21,416 nucleotides of DNA from an uncultured Sutterella sp. (GCA_905198475.1 CAJKCQ010000035.1:1-21416), one strand, 5' to 3'; counted from the first letter of the stretch, positions 1 to 7,190 are shown. The notes: generated by a model not told the origin, from the sequence alone. Numbers and translations: made by a program.

Positions 1-9
1 CCTCGCTAA

Positions 10-40
10 CCTCGCCCTGAAGGACGGGGCTTGCGCGAGG
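10..40. mobile_element. Possible IS-derived hairpin end at the left edge
   Basis: The 16-nt core GCCCTGAAGGACGGGG at 14-29 recurs exactly at 21379-21394, where it sits in an IS200/IS605-like right end. Read on the minus strand the arms are CCCCGTCC and GGGCGAGG around a TTCA loop, with one mismatch and one G-U pair. An overlapping stem, CCTCGC at 10-15 with GCGAGG at 35-40, is followed by six T at 45-50, so the same segment could act as a plus-strand terminator. It could be the left end of an element lying further left in minus orientation, or a remnant. No transposase is visible. The repeat is seen; the IS assignment is inferred. Confidence 0.45.
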
Positions 41-52
41 CCGGTTTTTTGG

Positions 53-1219
53 TCAGAAGCCGCGCTCGAGGAGCTCCGCGGTGAAGCGCCGCGCGGTGCG
101 GTCCGCTTCGAGGATCTCCTCAACGGATGCGGGCGCCGGGAGCGTGAGCTCCCCGGTCGCGCGGCGCACCAGCCTGAAGATGTCCGTGAAGCCGATCCGG
201 CGGTCGAGGAAGGCGGCGACGGCGATCTCGTTGGCGGCGTTCATCACGATCGAGGCGCCGCCGCCGGCGCGCAGGGTCTCGCGCGCGAGGTCGAGCAGCG
301 GGAAGAGCTCCGTCTTCGGGCGCTCGAAGGTGAGGCGCCCGCAGTCGATGAGGGACAACGGCTTCACGCCCGCGTGGATGCGTGCGGGCCAGCTCATCGC
401 GAGCGCGATCGGGGTCTTCATGTCGGGGGTGCCGAGTTCGGCCATCACCGCGCCGTCCTCAAAGGCCACCATCGAGTGGATCACCGACTCGGGGTGGACC
501 ACGACGTCGATGCGGCTCTCGGGCGTGTTGAAGAGCCACGAGGCCTCGATCACCTCGAGCCCCTTGTTCATCAGGGTGGCGCTGTCCACGCTGACCTTGT
601 GGCCCATGCTCCACTTCGGGTGCTTCACGGCCATCTCGGGCGTGATGCCTTCGAGCGATTCGCGGCAGCGGAAGGGCCCGCCCGAAGCGGTGAGGATGAT
701 GCGCGCGGTGGCGCGCGCCCGTTCGTCCGCGCCGGCGAGGCTCTGGAAGACCGCGCTGTGCTCGCTGTCCACGGGGAGGAGTTCGGCGCCGCATTCGGCC
801 ACCGTCTTCATGAGCAGCGCCCCGCCGCAGACGACGCTCTCCTTGTTGGCGAGCATCAGGCGCTTGCCGGCCTTCGCCGCGGCGAAGGTGGGCGCGACGC
901 CCGCCGCCCCCACGACCGCCTGCATCACGGCGTCGGCTTCCGGATCGGCGGCGAGCTCCGTCACGGCGGCGGCGCCCGCCGCGGCCTCAACGTCCGCAAG
1001 CCCCGCTTGGGCGAGCTTTTCCTTGAGCTCCCCCCAGCGGGCTTCATCCGCGACGACCACGCGCTTCGGGCGGAACTCCCGCGCGACGGCGACCAGCTCG
1101 TCCACGCGGCTGCCTGCCGCGATCGAATGGACGGCGTAGTCCTCGGGATGGAGGCGCACCACGTCGAGCGTGGAGCGCCCGATGCTGCCGGTAGCGCCGA
1201 GAAGAGCGATTTTCTGCAT
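53..1219 (-). CDS. dxr: 1-deoxy-D-xylulose 5-phosphate reductoisomerase
   Basis: Converts 1-deoxy-D-xylulose 5-phosphate to 2-C-methyl-D-erythritol 4-phosphate using NADPH and a divalent metal, the committed step of the MEP isoprenoid pathway, in the cytoplasm. The 388-aa protein starts MQKIALLGATGSIG. The nucleotide-binding GATGSIG is at residues 8-14 and LANKES at 123-128. The metal ligands D151 and E153 lie in VDSEH, with a third (E222) after SATLMNKGLE. ASGGPFR and HPKWSMGHKVS line the substrate site. An in-frame ATG 15 codons upstream (1264) exists, but the chosen ATG at 1219 puts the Rossmann motif at the usual distance from the N-terminus and has AAGG about 7 nt upstream. It lies downstream of the metallophosphoesterase gene. 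In many proteobacteria dxr directly follows cdsA; here two genes intervene. It supplies precursors for the UppS product encoded in the same cluster. Confidence 0.97.
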   Translation of the reverse strand: MQKIALLGATGSIGRSTLDVVRLHPEDYAVHSIAAGSRVDELVAVAREFRPKRVVVADEARWGELKEKLAQAGLADVEAAAGAAAVTELAADPEADAVMQAVVGAAGVAPTFAAAKAGKRLMLANKESVVCGGALLMKTVAECGAELLPVDSEHSAVFQSLAGADERARATARIILTASGGPFRCRESLEGITPEMAVKHPKWSMGHKVSVDSATLMNKGLEVIEASWLFNTPESRIDVVVHPESVIHSMVAFEDGAVMAELGTPDMKTPIALAMSWPARIHAGVKPLSLIDCGRLTFERPKTELFPLLDLARETLRAGGGASIVMNAANEIAVAAFLDRRIGFTDIFRLVRRATGELTLPAPASVEEILEADRTARRFTAELLERGF

Positions 1220-1253
1220 GGTTCTGCCTTGAGGTGTGTTTGTTCTGTTTTTC

Positions 1254-1286
1254 CCCTGCGGCACGCGCCGTCGGCGGGCCGCAGGG
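1254..1286. other. Hairpin between metallophosphoesterase gene and dxr
   Basis: CCCTGCGGC at 1254-1262 pairs perfectly with GCCGCAGGG at 1278-1286. The loop can itself fold (GCCG with CGGC). On the minus strand no U tract follows, so it is not a convincing intrinsic terminator. It may limit read-through or shape the dxr 5' leader. Its position in the 93-nt gap between the two genes is the only context. Confidence 0.4.
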
Positions 1287-1312
1287 TGGTCCGTTATTTT
1301 GCCGCGCCGCCG

Positions 1313-2476
1313 TCAAAGACGCGCGAGGCGGATGAGGGCGATTTCAGACGGCACGCCAACGCGGATAGGAAAGCCGTTCCAGAGGCCCGAGCCCGGATGG
1401 ACGTACATCAGGGTGCCGTCGGGCCGCCGGTAGAAGCCCCGCACGAAGGTGCCGTTGATGATCGCCACCGCCCGGTCCATGCCGAGAATCTGTCCGCCGT
1501 GCGTGTGGCCCGAGAGCTGGAGCGCGAAGGACTCCTTTTCGCGGTAGCGGGGGAAGAGCTTGGGCTGATGGGCGAGGAGAATGCGCGGAACCTTCCCCGC
1601 GTCGGGAGCTCCCGCGAAGGTCTTTTGCACGTCGGGCAATTCCCGCCCGAAGCGCTCGGCCATCGGGTCGCAGACGCCGCCCAACGTCAGCTGCGCGGGC
1701 CTGCCGTTGCGCCCTTCGACCGTAACGACCGCGTGTTCGTTGCGCAGCACCCGGATGCCGAGCGACTCGATCTTCGCGATCCAGCGTCCGTAGTCGCCGT
1801 AGTGCTCGTGGTTGCCTTCGCAGCCGAAGACGCCCGAGCGGGCCCTGAGCTTCGCAAAGGGCGCGACGTCCTTCTCGCGGCGCTCGACCGTGCCGTCCAC
1901 GAAGTCGCCCGTGATGAGGACGAGCTGCGGGTTGAGGCTGTTGACGCGCTCGACCAAGGCCTCGGCATAGGGTTCGGTGAGAAGCGCCGAGGCGTGGAGG
2001 TCGGAGAGCTGCACGAACTCAAAGCCCTCGAGCTCGAGCGGCAGATCCTTGATGCGGGCCGTGTGGCGGCGCACCTCCGGGACTTCGATGCCCTTCGCGA
2101 TGCCGCAGGCCCCGAGCCCGATGCTCGCCGCGCCCATGAGGAGCGCGGAGCGCCGCGACTTCTGCACGGCGTCGTGGAGCTTTTCGCCGGAGCGGCCCGC
2201 GAGCACCGCGACGAGGATGAGGATCTCGCGCAGCGCCGTGAGCACGCAGAGAAAGAGCAGCACCGCCTCGCCGAAGTTCCCGGCGATGAGCGCCCAGCGC
2301 GGCAGTTCGGGCGAAAGAAGTCCGCCCGCAAAGAAGACCGTGAAGGTCGAGAAGAGCGCGGCGGCGGCGACCACCGCGGCGAGGACGATCTTCGGGCCGC
2401 GTGCGATCCTCAGGGGCGCGACGAAGCGCCAGAGGACCCAGACGGCCATCAGCAGATGAAAAACGGCGAAGCGCAT
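1313..2476 (-). CDS. Membrane-anchored metallophosphoesterase (YkuE/YaeI-like)
   Basis: A 387-aa calcineurin-like phosphoesterase; the substrate is unknown. The N-terminal part (about residues 3-20, 30-50, 62-95 and 111-128) is strongly hydrophobic and looks like about four membrane segments. The catalytic domain follows from about residue 150 with all expected metal-binding motifs: SDLH (D159, H161), GDFVD (D191), GNHE (221-224), an AHQPKLFP histidine (H303) and GHTHGG (323-328). This is the architecture of YkuE/YaeI-type membrane phosphoesterases, some of which act on lipid A intermediates or other membrane phosphate esters; a lipid-related role fits the neighbours cdsA and dxr but is inference. 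The frame stays open upstream to 2941, overlapping yigZ. The ATG at 2476 was chosen because a membrane segment starts immediately after it and it avoids that overlap. No clear Shine-Dalgarno sequence is seen. Confidence 0.88.
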   Translation of the reverse strand: MRFAVFHLLMAVWVLWRFVAPLRIARGPKIVLAAVVAAAALFSTFTVFFAGGLLSPELPRWALIAGNFGEAVLLFLCVLTALREILILVAVLAGRSGEKLHDAVQKSRRSALLMGAASIGLGACGIAKGIEVPEVRRHTARIKDLPLELEGFEFVQLSDLHASALLTEPYAEALVERVNSLNPQLVLITGDFVDGTVERREKDVAPFAKLRARSGVFGCEGNHEHYGDYGRWIAKIESLGIRVLRNEHAVVTVEGRNGRPAQLTLGGVCDPMAERFGRELPDVQKTFAGAPDAGKVPRILLAHQPKLFPRYREKESFALQLSGHTHGGQILGMDRAVAIINGTFVRGFYRRPDGTLMYVHPGSGLWNGFPIRVGVPSEIALIRLARL

Positions 2477-2594
2477 GGAGGACGAATGCGGCTGTGGTGG
2501 AGGTCGGAAGAGGATTCTATCGGGCCGCCCGCCCGCAGAACCCGAAAAAACCGCAACACCATGTACGGACGGGAAAAACCGTCTTCCCGCGCCG

Positions 2595-3236
2595 TCAGAC
2601 CGTCTCGACGTCCTGCCGGTCCACGAGCGCCTCGCCGGAGGTGATCCGCGCGAGATCGCCCTCAAGGCGCTCCGCGGCCGGTTCGGGTACGAGCACCTCG
2701 TAGGAGGCGTCGAACCGGTAGTCCGAGGTGAGGATCTCGGCGCCGAGCTGCCGCGCGAGGTTCTGGAACGCCCCGTCGAAGGCCGGGTCCATCGAGACCA
2801 CGTAGCGTACGAGCGTTTCGCGCCCGCGCGTCGGGCAGGTTTCGAGCCCGAGCTTCGCCGTGCCCTGGTACGCCCGCACGAGTCCGCCCGTGCCGAGGAG
2901 AATGCCGCCGAAGTAGCGGGTGACCACCACCACCACCTCACCCACGCCGCTCGTGAGGACGGCGGTCAGCATCGGGCGCCCCGCCGTACCCTTGGGCTCG
3001 CCGTCGTCGTTCGCCCCCACCTGCGCGGTCGAGCCGGGTTCGCCCGCGTTGAAGGCCCAGCAGTTGTGGGTCGCCTGCGCGTGCTCGGCGCGGATGCGGT
3101 CGATGAAGGCGTGCGCGGCCTCGGGCGAGGCGGCGCGCGCGACGCTCACGATGAAGCGCGAACGCTTGATCACGTCCTCCGTGCGGTGCATGCCGCCCGG
3201 AGGAAGGTCGGGAACGAGAAAGGGCTGGTCGGGCAT
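2595..3236 (-). CDS. yigZ: YigZ/IMPACT family protein
   Basis: A 213-aa member of the UPF0029/IMPACT family, of uncertain function; the family has been linked to translation-related regulation. Diagnostic sequence is intact: KRSRFI near residue 24, THNCWAF around 57, DDGEPKGTAGRPML at about 77-90 and VVTRYFGGILLGTGG around 104-118, followed by a divergent C-terminal alpha/beta domain. It starts 22 nt downstream of the cdsA stop, so it is probably co-transcribed with cdsA. A second ATG at 3191 (residue 16, MHRTED) would give a more compact N-terminus like many YigZ proteins; neither start has a clear ribosome binding site, so the exact start is uncertain. Its position between cdsA and dxr is unusual. 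Confidence 0.93.
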   Translation of the reverse strand: MPDQPFLVPDLPPGGMHRTEDVIKRSRFIVSVARAASPEAAHAFIDRIRAEHAQATHNCWAFNAGEPGSTAQVGANDDGEPKGTAGRPMLTAVLTSGVGEVVVVVTRYFGGILLGTGGLVRAYQGTAKLGLETCPTRGRETLVRYVVSMDPAFDGAFQNLARQLGAEILTSDYRFDASYEVLVPEPAAERLEGDLARITSGEALVDRQDVETV

Positions 3237-3258
3237 TCGGGCGGACGGTGAGGCGCTG

Positions 3259-4101
3259 CTAGAAGAGGAGGACGGCGAGCATCATCCAGGTCGCCGCCGG
3301 CATCACCGGCATCGTGGAGTCCATGCGGTCGAAAAAGCCCCCGTGGCCGGGAAGGAGGTTCGAGGAGTCCTTGATGCCGGCAAGGCGCTTCAGCATCGAC
3401 TCCCACAGGTCGCCCGCGATCGAGAGCGCGATCAGCACGGCGAGGATCACGAGGCCCCAGCCGAAGCCCGCCTCGTCGAAGATGAAGTTCGTGAAGACGA
3501 TCTTCTGGTCGCAGAACCAGTAGCAGAGCACGAAGAAGATGATGACGATCACGTAGGCGCCGAGCACCCCCTCCCAGGTCTTCTTGGGCGAGATCGCAGG
3601 GCAGAGGCGGTGCTTGCCCCAAGCGCGGCCGCAGAAGTACGCGCAGATGTCCGCCCCCCAGATGATGAGCATCACGGAGAGGACGAGCACCCAGGTGCCC
3701 TGCTCGTTGAGCCAGAGGAAGGAGAGGTATGCGGCCGGCACGAAGATCACCGCCGACCAGAGGCACTGCGCGACGTTCACCTTGAAGCCGTTCTCGCGGT
3801 GGAAGAGCTCGAGGAAGAAGATCACGAACCACGCGATCATCACGATGCCGTCGACGATGAAGAGGAACCAGTCCATCTTGGGCATCGCGCCCGCGGCGTA
3901 GAGCGAGAACTGCGCGATCATCTCAATCGCGGCGATGAGTGCGGCCGGCACGGGGCCAAGGTTGCCGATGCGCAGCCACTCGTAGAGCGCGAGGCCGAAG
4001 GCGACCGCCATGACGCCGGCGAACCAGAGCGAGCCCGCCCAGATCGAGAGGCTGAGGATGACGAGGAGCACGGCCGCAGTGGCCAGGCGAAGCGAGAGCA
4101 T
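3259..4101 (-). CDS. cdsA: Phosphatidate cytidylyltransferase (CDP-diglyceride synthase)
   Basis: Integral membrane enzyme making CDP-diacylglycerol from phosphatidic acid and CTP, the branch point to all phospholipid head groups. The 280-aa protein is mostly hydrophobic helices. It carries the family signature near the C-terminus: SMLKRLAGIKDSSNLLPGHG followed by GFFDRMDS, holding the conserved K-D and D-R-x-D residues that bind metal and nucleotide. The frame is open to 4176, but the ATG at 4101 starts the first membrane helix directly (MLSLRLATAAVLL) and has AAAAGG 11 nt upstream, a slightly long spacing. It lies downstream of uppS across a 217-nt gap with a hairpin and a candidate promoter, and 22 nt upstream of yigZ. 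Confidence 0.96.
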   Translation of the reverse strand: MLSLRLATAAVLLVILSLSIWAGSLWFAGVMAVAFGLALYEWLRIGNLGPVPAALIAAIEMIAQFSLYAAGAMPKMDWFLFIVDGIVMIAWFVIFFLELFHRENGFKVNVAQCLWSAVIFVPAAYLSFLWLNEQGTWVLVLSVMLIIWGADICAYFCGRAWGKHRLCPAISPKKTWEGVLGAYVIVIIFFVLCYWFCDQKIVFTNFIFDEAGFGWGLVILAVLIALSIAGDLWESMLKRLAGIKDSSNLLPGHGGFFDRMDSTMPVMPAATWMMLAVLLF

Positions 4102-4210
4102 CTTGGATGAAACCTTTTGGGTGGGGTCGCGCAGCGTGAATGAGGGTCGCACGGGCGGGGCGCACCCCGTGCGCACTTGACGCCGCAGAATGCGGTCTGC
4201 GCTTCAACGA

Positions 4211-4216
4211 ATTGTA
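4211..4216 (-). promoter_or_regulatory. Candidate -10 box for cdsA
   Basis: The minus strand reads TACAAT, five of six matches to TATAAT, in a short AT-rich island within the uppS-cdsA gap, about 110 nt upstream of the cdsA start. No good -35 hexamer was found at 16-18 nt, so this is a weak call. Confidence 0.3.
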
Positions 4217-4283
4217 ATGAAGCGGGGGCGGGCGAAACCTTAACGCCCGTGAAGCGCCCGGCAAAAGCCTCGCCGGACGTCGT

Positions 4284-4301
4284 GCCCGGTGCAGACCGGG
4301 C
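4284..4301 (-). terminator. Hairpin just downstream of uppS
   Basis: GCCCGGT (4284-4290) and ACCGGGC (4295-4301) form a perfect 7-bp stem with a 4-nt loop, 18 nt beyond the uppS stop. A second weaker hairpin follows on the minus strand (CCGGC and GCCGG around a T-rich loop near 4260-4275). There is no uridine tract directly after the first stem. Partial termination or mRNA 3'-end protection is more likely than a full stop. Confidence 0.4.
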
Positions 4302-4318
4302 CTCCGCGGGGCGGGCGG

Positions 4319-5029
4319 TCAGCCGACCTCGCGGACCTGCTCACTCGTCATGCCGAAGCGCCGCTCGCGGCCCACGTACCAGTCGAGCGCGTCGTCGAGC
4401 GCCGCCGCGTCGAAGTCCGGCCAGAGCGTGTCGGTGAAGTAGAGCTCCGCGTAGGCGGTCTGCCAGAGGAGGAAGTTCGAGATCCGCCGCTCGCCCCCGG
4501 TGCGCACGAGAAGATCCACCTCGCCGTCCTCGACGGCGCAGAGCCGCCGCGCGACGCCCTCCATCGTGAGCTCGCCCGCCGCAGCCGCGGCCTGCGCGGC
4601 CTGCAACAGGTCCCACCGGCCGCCGTAGTTGGCGGCGATGTTGAGGTGCATGCGCCCGCCTGCGGCGGTCGCCCGCTCGCAGTGGGTGATCGTGTCGTTC
4701 AGGGATTGCGAAAAGGCGCTCCGGTCGCCGATCACGGAGAGCCGCACGCCCGCCTCCGAGAGGGGCTTCTCCCACCGGGCGAGACCCGTGGCGAAGAGCT
4801 TCATCAGAGCGGCGACCTCGGCCGCGGGCCGGCGCCAGTTTTCGCTCGAGAAGGCGAAGACCGTAAGCGCGGCGACGCCGCGCTTGGCGGCCGCGTCCAC
4901 GATGCGCTCGAGGGCGTAGACGCCCTGCCGGTGCCCTTCGGCGCGCGGCAGACGGCGCGCCTTCGCCCAACGGCCGTTGCCGTCCATGATGATGGCGATG
5001 TGCTTCGGCGGTCGGGGGGCTTGGATCAT
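4319..5029 (-). CDS. uppS: Undecaprenyl diphosphate synthase (cis-prenyltransferase)
   Basis: Condenses isopentenyl diphosphate onto farnesyl diphosphate in cis to make the C55 carrier for peptidoglycan and other envelope polymers. The 236-aa protein shows HIAIIMDGNGRWA (catalytic D16), GHRQG (32-36), FAFSSENWRRP (58-68), a GDRS loop, LNIAANYGGRWD, and the C-terminal signature VRTGGERRISNFLLWQ followed by AYAELYFTDTLWPDF. The frame is open to 5218, but the upstream residues are basic and unlike the family; the ATG at 5029 gives the usual N-terminus. No strong Shine-Dalgarno sequence precedes it. It lies between frr and cdsA in the conserved order, using isoprenoid units made downstream of Dxr. 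Confidence 0.96.
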   Translation of the reverse strand: MIQAPRPPKHIAIIMDGNGRWAKARRLPRAEGHRQGVYALERIVDAAAKRGVAALTVFAFSSENWRRPAAEVAALMKLFATGLARWEKPLSEAGVRLSVIGDRSAFSQSLNDTITHCERATAAGGRMHLNIAANYGGRWDLLQAAQAAAAAGELTMEGVARRLCAVEDGEVDLLVRTGGERRISNFLLWQTAYAELYFTDTLWPDFDAAALDDALDWYVGRERRFGMTSEQVREVG

Positions 5030-5113
5030 CTGAGGAGCGCTCGGAATGTGGGGATGCAAAAGGACCGCCGGCGCACTGCGCGCCCGCGTCCTGCGGCGGA
5101 ATTTCAGTCGGAA

Positions 5114-5131
5114 AAGTCTAGCAAAGCACCC
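5114..5131 (-). promoter_or_regulatory. 18-nt motif upstream of uppS, shared with the pyrH/frr junction
   Basis: The minus strand reads GGGTGCTTTGCTAGACTT. It matches 6011-6028 (GGGCGCTTTGCTAAACTT) at 16 of 18 positions, both differences being transitions. Each contains TGC followed by TAGACT or TAAACT, which resembles an extended -10 element. A start site here would give a leader of about 80 nt before uppS. No convincing -35 is seen. Confidence 0.35.
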
Positions 5132-5205
5132 GTTCGTGCGGCGCGGATCCTGTTTCAGGTTGCAAGCGGGCGGGAGCGCCGCCGAACGTCTCTTCCAGAG
5201 ACGAC

Positions 5206-5266
5206 GACGGCCCGACAAGTCGGGCCGTCTGGGTGGAGAGCCGGAAGGCGGAATGCTCCGCCTTCC
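5206..5266 (-). terminator. Two tandem GC-rich hairpins between frr and uppS
   Basis: Downstream of frr on the minus strand are two strong stems. GGAAGGCGGA (5243-5252) pairs with TCCGCCTTCC (5257-5266), a 10-bp stem with a 4-nt loop starting 15 nt after the stop. GACGGCCCGAC (5206-5216) is complementary to GTCGGGCCGTC (5219-5229). Neither is followed by a good U tract on either strand. They may attenuate transcription into uppS or mark an mRNA processing or stability site for frr. Confidence 0.5.
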
Positions 5267-5280
5267 TTCATGTCCGGTCC

Positions 5281-5841
5281 TTAGACCGTCATAATCTCCT
5301 TTTCCTTTTCCGCGATCACCTTGTCTACTTCGGCGACGAAGCGGTCGGTGAGCTTCTGGACGTCCTTCTCATAAGCGCGCTGATCGTCCTCGGAGATCTC
5401 CTTGTCCTTCTCGAGGCGCTCGAGGCTGGTGTTGGCCTCACGGCGCAGATTGCGCACGGCCACCTTGGCGTCCTCGCCGAAGCCCTTGACGATCTTGGAG
5501 AGCTCGCGGCGGCGCTCTTCGGTGAGCGGGGGCAACGGCACGCGAATCGTGTCGCCCGACGTGGCCGGGTTGAGGCCAAGGTCGGATTCGCGGATGGCCT
5601 TTTCAATGGCCTTCACCATGTTCTTCTCCCAGGGCTGCACCGTGAGGGTGTGGGCGTCGCCCACGCCCACCTGGGCGACCTGGTTGATCGGGGTGGGGCA
5701 GCCGTAGTAGTCGACCTTGATCTTGTCCAGGAGGCCCGTGCTCGCACGGCCGGTGCGGATCTTCGTGAAGTCCTCGCGGAGCTTCTCGACGGTGACGCCC
5801 ATCTTGTGTTCGGTCTGCTTGAGAATGTCGGCAGCGCTCAT
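5281..5841 (-). CDS. frr: Ribosome recycling factor
   Basis: Splits post-termination ribosomes together with EF-G. The 186-aa length matches the family (E. coli 185). Typical sequence includes KMGVTVEKLREDFTKIRTGR near the N-terminus, GCPTPINQVAQV in the second domain, QPWEKNMVKAIEKAI, DTIRVPLPPLTEERRRELSK, and a charged helical C-terminus. The start at 5841 has an excellent ribosome binding site, AAAGGAGAAGAC directly before ATG. It follows pyrH across a 189-nt gap that may hold its own promoter, and two strong hairpins follow its stop. Confidence 0.98.
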   Translation of the reverse strand: MSAADILKQTEHKMGVTVEKLREDFTKIRTGRASTGLLDKIKVDYYGCPTPINQVAQVGVGDAHTLTVQPWEKNMVKAIEKAIRESDLGLNPATSGDTIRVPLPPLTEERRRELSKIVKGFGEDAKVAVRNLRREANTSLERLEKDKEISEDDQRAYEKDVQKLTDRFVAEVDKVIAEKEKEIMTV

Positions 5842-6010
5842 GTCTTCTCCTTTCGGGGCCGGTGCGGCGGACGGAGTCCCGGGGCGCCGAGCTCCGGCTC
5901 GTCCGGGCTCCAGGCGCGCGGACGGACCGCAGCGGCGTGTGGGTTGTGTGTTCGGTGCGTGCTTCGGGCCGGGAGCGCGTCAGCGCCTCCGGCTTCGAAG
6001 GGCAAAGATC

Positions 6011-6041
6011 AAGTTTAGCAAAGCGCCCTATCAGCTATGAA
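6011..6041 (-). promoter_or_regulatory. Candidate extended -10 promoter for frr
   Basis: The minus strand has TGC-TAAACT (the -10 at 6012-6017) with TTCATA at 6036-6041, an 18-nt spacer, four of six matches to TTGACA. The segment includes the 18-nt motif also found at 5114-5131, and overlaps the 3' end of pyrH. It would give a leader of about 165 nt for frr. Prediction only. Confidence 0.35.
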
Positions 6042-6756
6042 CGAGCGTGCCTTCCTTTTCGCCGAGGACGACGCGGCGCAGCGCGCCCTTCTTGTTGATG
6101 TTGAAGACCTTGATCGGCAGCCCCTGCTCGCGGCAGAGCGCGAAGGCGGTGGCGTCCATCACCTTGAGGTTGCTGCTCAGGGCCTGGTCGAACGTGAGTT
6201 CGTCGAACATCGTCGCGGTCGGATCCTTCTTCGGGTCGGCCGTGTAGATGCCGTCCACCTTGGTCGCCTTGAGCACGATGTCCGCGCCGATCTCGGCACC
6301 GCGCAGGGCCGCGGTCGTATCGGTCGTCATGAAGGGGTTGCCCGTGCCCGCCGCGAAGATCACGATGCGGCCGAGGCGCAGGTGGCGCAGGGCCTTGCCG
6401 CGGATGTAGGGTTCGGCGACCTGCTCGATGTGCAGCGCCGACTGCACGCGCGCCTCGATGCCGTTGTTGCGGCAGCAGTCCTGAAGCGCCATGGCGTTCA
6501 TCACCGTGGCAAGCATGCCCATGTAGTCGCCCGTGGCGCGGTCCATGCCGGTGGCGCCGAGAGCGACGCCGCGGAAGATGTTGCCGCCGCCCACGACGAT
6601 GCCGAGCTGCACGCCGAGGTCCACGACGGTCTTCACTTCTTCAATCATGTGTTGGAGCACCGAGCGGTTGATGCCGAACGAATCCTCGCCCATGAGCGCC
6701 TCACCCGAAAGCTTGAGAAGAATGCGCTTGTAGACCGGCTTGCCCTGAGTGTTCAT
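6031..6756 (-). CDS. pyrH: UMP kinase
   Basis: Phosphorylates UMP to UDP with ATP; a hexameric cytosolic enzyme of the amino-acid kinase fold. The 241-aa length equals the E. coli enzyme. Seen motifs: KRILLKLSGEALMG (10-23), VGGGNIFRG for phosphate binding, DYMGMLATVMNAMALQD, AAGTGNPFMTTDTTAALRG, and LKATKVDGIYTADP in the nucleotide site. The start at 6756 is preceded by AAGGAGCTGACAA, a strong Shine-Dalgarno at good spacing. A terminator lies between tsf and pyrH and a TATAAT box lies upstream, so pyrH probably begins its own transcription unit, continuing to frr and the lipid genes. Confidence 0.98.
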   Translation of the reverse strand: MNTQGKPVYKRILLKLSGEALMGEDSFGINRSVLQHMIEEVKTVVDLGVQLGIVVGGGNIFRGVALGATGMDRATGDYMGMLATVMNAMALQDCCRNNGIEARVQSALHIEQVAEPYIRGKALRHLRLGRIVIFAAGTGNPFMTTDTTAALRGAEIGADIVLKATKVDGIYTADPKKDPTATMFDELTFDQALSSNLKVMDATAFALCREQGLPIKVFNINKKGALRRVVLGEKEGTLVHS

Positions 6757-6843
6757 TTGTCAGCTCCTTGACGCTCTTTGAAGAAGGGGGGTTCTCTTCC
6801 CGCAGGGAGCCTCGGACGTCGCCCCCTTTCGGTTCGGGGCGGA

Positions 6844-6849
6844 ATTATA
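6844..6849 (-). promoter_or_regulatory. Candidate pyrH promoter -10 (TATAAT)
   Basis: The minus strand reads GCGTATAATTCC, a perfect TATAAT, about 90 nt upstream of the pyrH start and just downstream of the tsf terminator. The -35 region (GGAAAACTCCTC) does not match TTGACA but resembles the GAAAACCTCC at the same place in the rpsB promoter. The position between terminator and gene makes it credible. Confidence 0.5.
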
Positions 6850-6957
6850 CGCGGCCTGAGGAGTTTTCCTTATCGAAGAAATCGGAAGTTTTCCCGACTG
6901 CCGCCTTCTCCCGGGCGTTCCGGGGCGCATCGGAGACGCATTGGGGCGCACACCCGG

Positions 6958-7003
6958 AAAAAAAGAAAAGACGCGCGGCCCCGGCTTGCGGGAGCTGCGC
7001 GTC
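6958..7003 (-). terminator. Intrinsic terminator downstream of tsf
   Basis: On the minus strand GACGCGC (7003-6997) pairs with GCGCGTC (6976-6970). After one mismatch an inner GCTCC/GGGGC stem follows, giving about 12 bp in total. The stem runs straight into TTTTCTTTTTTT (6969-6958). This is a textbook Rho-independent terminator, about 190 nt past the tsf stop, and it should separate rpsB-tsf from pyrH. Confidence 0.85.
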
Positions 7004-7190
7004 CTTCTGAGACCTTCAACTGCGTCCTCCGCGTCCGCACCGTTTGGGTTCGCGGCGGGAGACCGGGGGCTCTCTTTCAGAGGAGGCGCTTCACGACGAC
7101 CGTGCATTCGTCGAAAACGTCTCCGGACGAGGGAGACCGGCCTCGCCGCCCCTTGCTTCATGCGGTGGGGGCGGGAGAGCGGCGGATGAA

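Larger units (their letters stand above)
6757..7190. other. 434-nt gap between pyrH and tsf
   Basis: This gap holds, in minus-strand order, about 190 nt after tsf, the tsf terminator (6958-7003), about 110 nt without recognisable signals, and the candidate pyrH promoter and roughly 75-nt leader. The leader can form a stem of CGCCCC and GGGGCG near 6819-6841. Open frames through this region cross the terminator and show no protein family character, so I call no gene here. Confidence 0.6.

Noticed and set aside
374..2644. Long plus-strand open frame opposite dxr and the metallophosphoesterase gene
   Set aside because: It is a codon-bias mirror of real minus-strand genes. The translation is His/Arg/Asp/Glu-rich without any family motif, and it runs across intergenic DNA.
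2477..2941. Upstream extension of the metallophosphoesterase frame
   Set aside because: It lies opposite-frame within yigZ and encodes Ser/Arg/Pro-rich sequence with no family resemblance.
6760..7161. 133-codon minus-strand frame in the pyrH-tsf gap
   Set aside because: It spans an intrinsic terminator and the pyrH promoter, and has an unnatural Arg/Pro/Ser composition.
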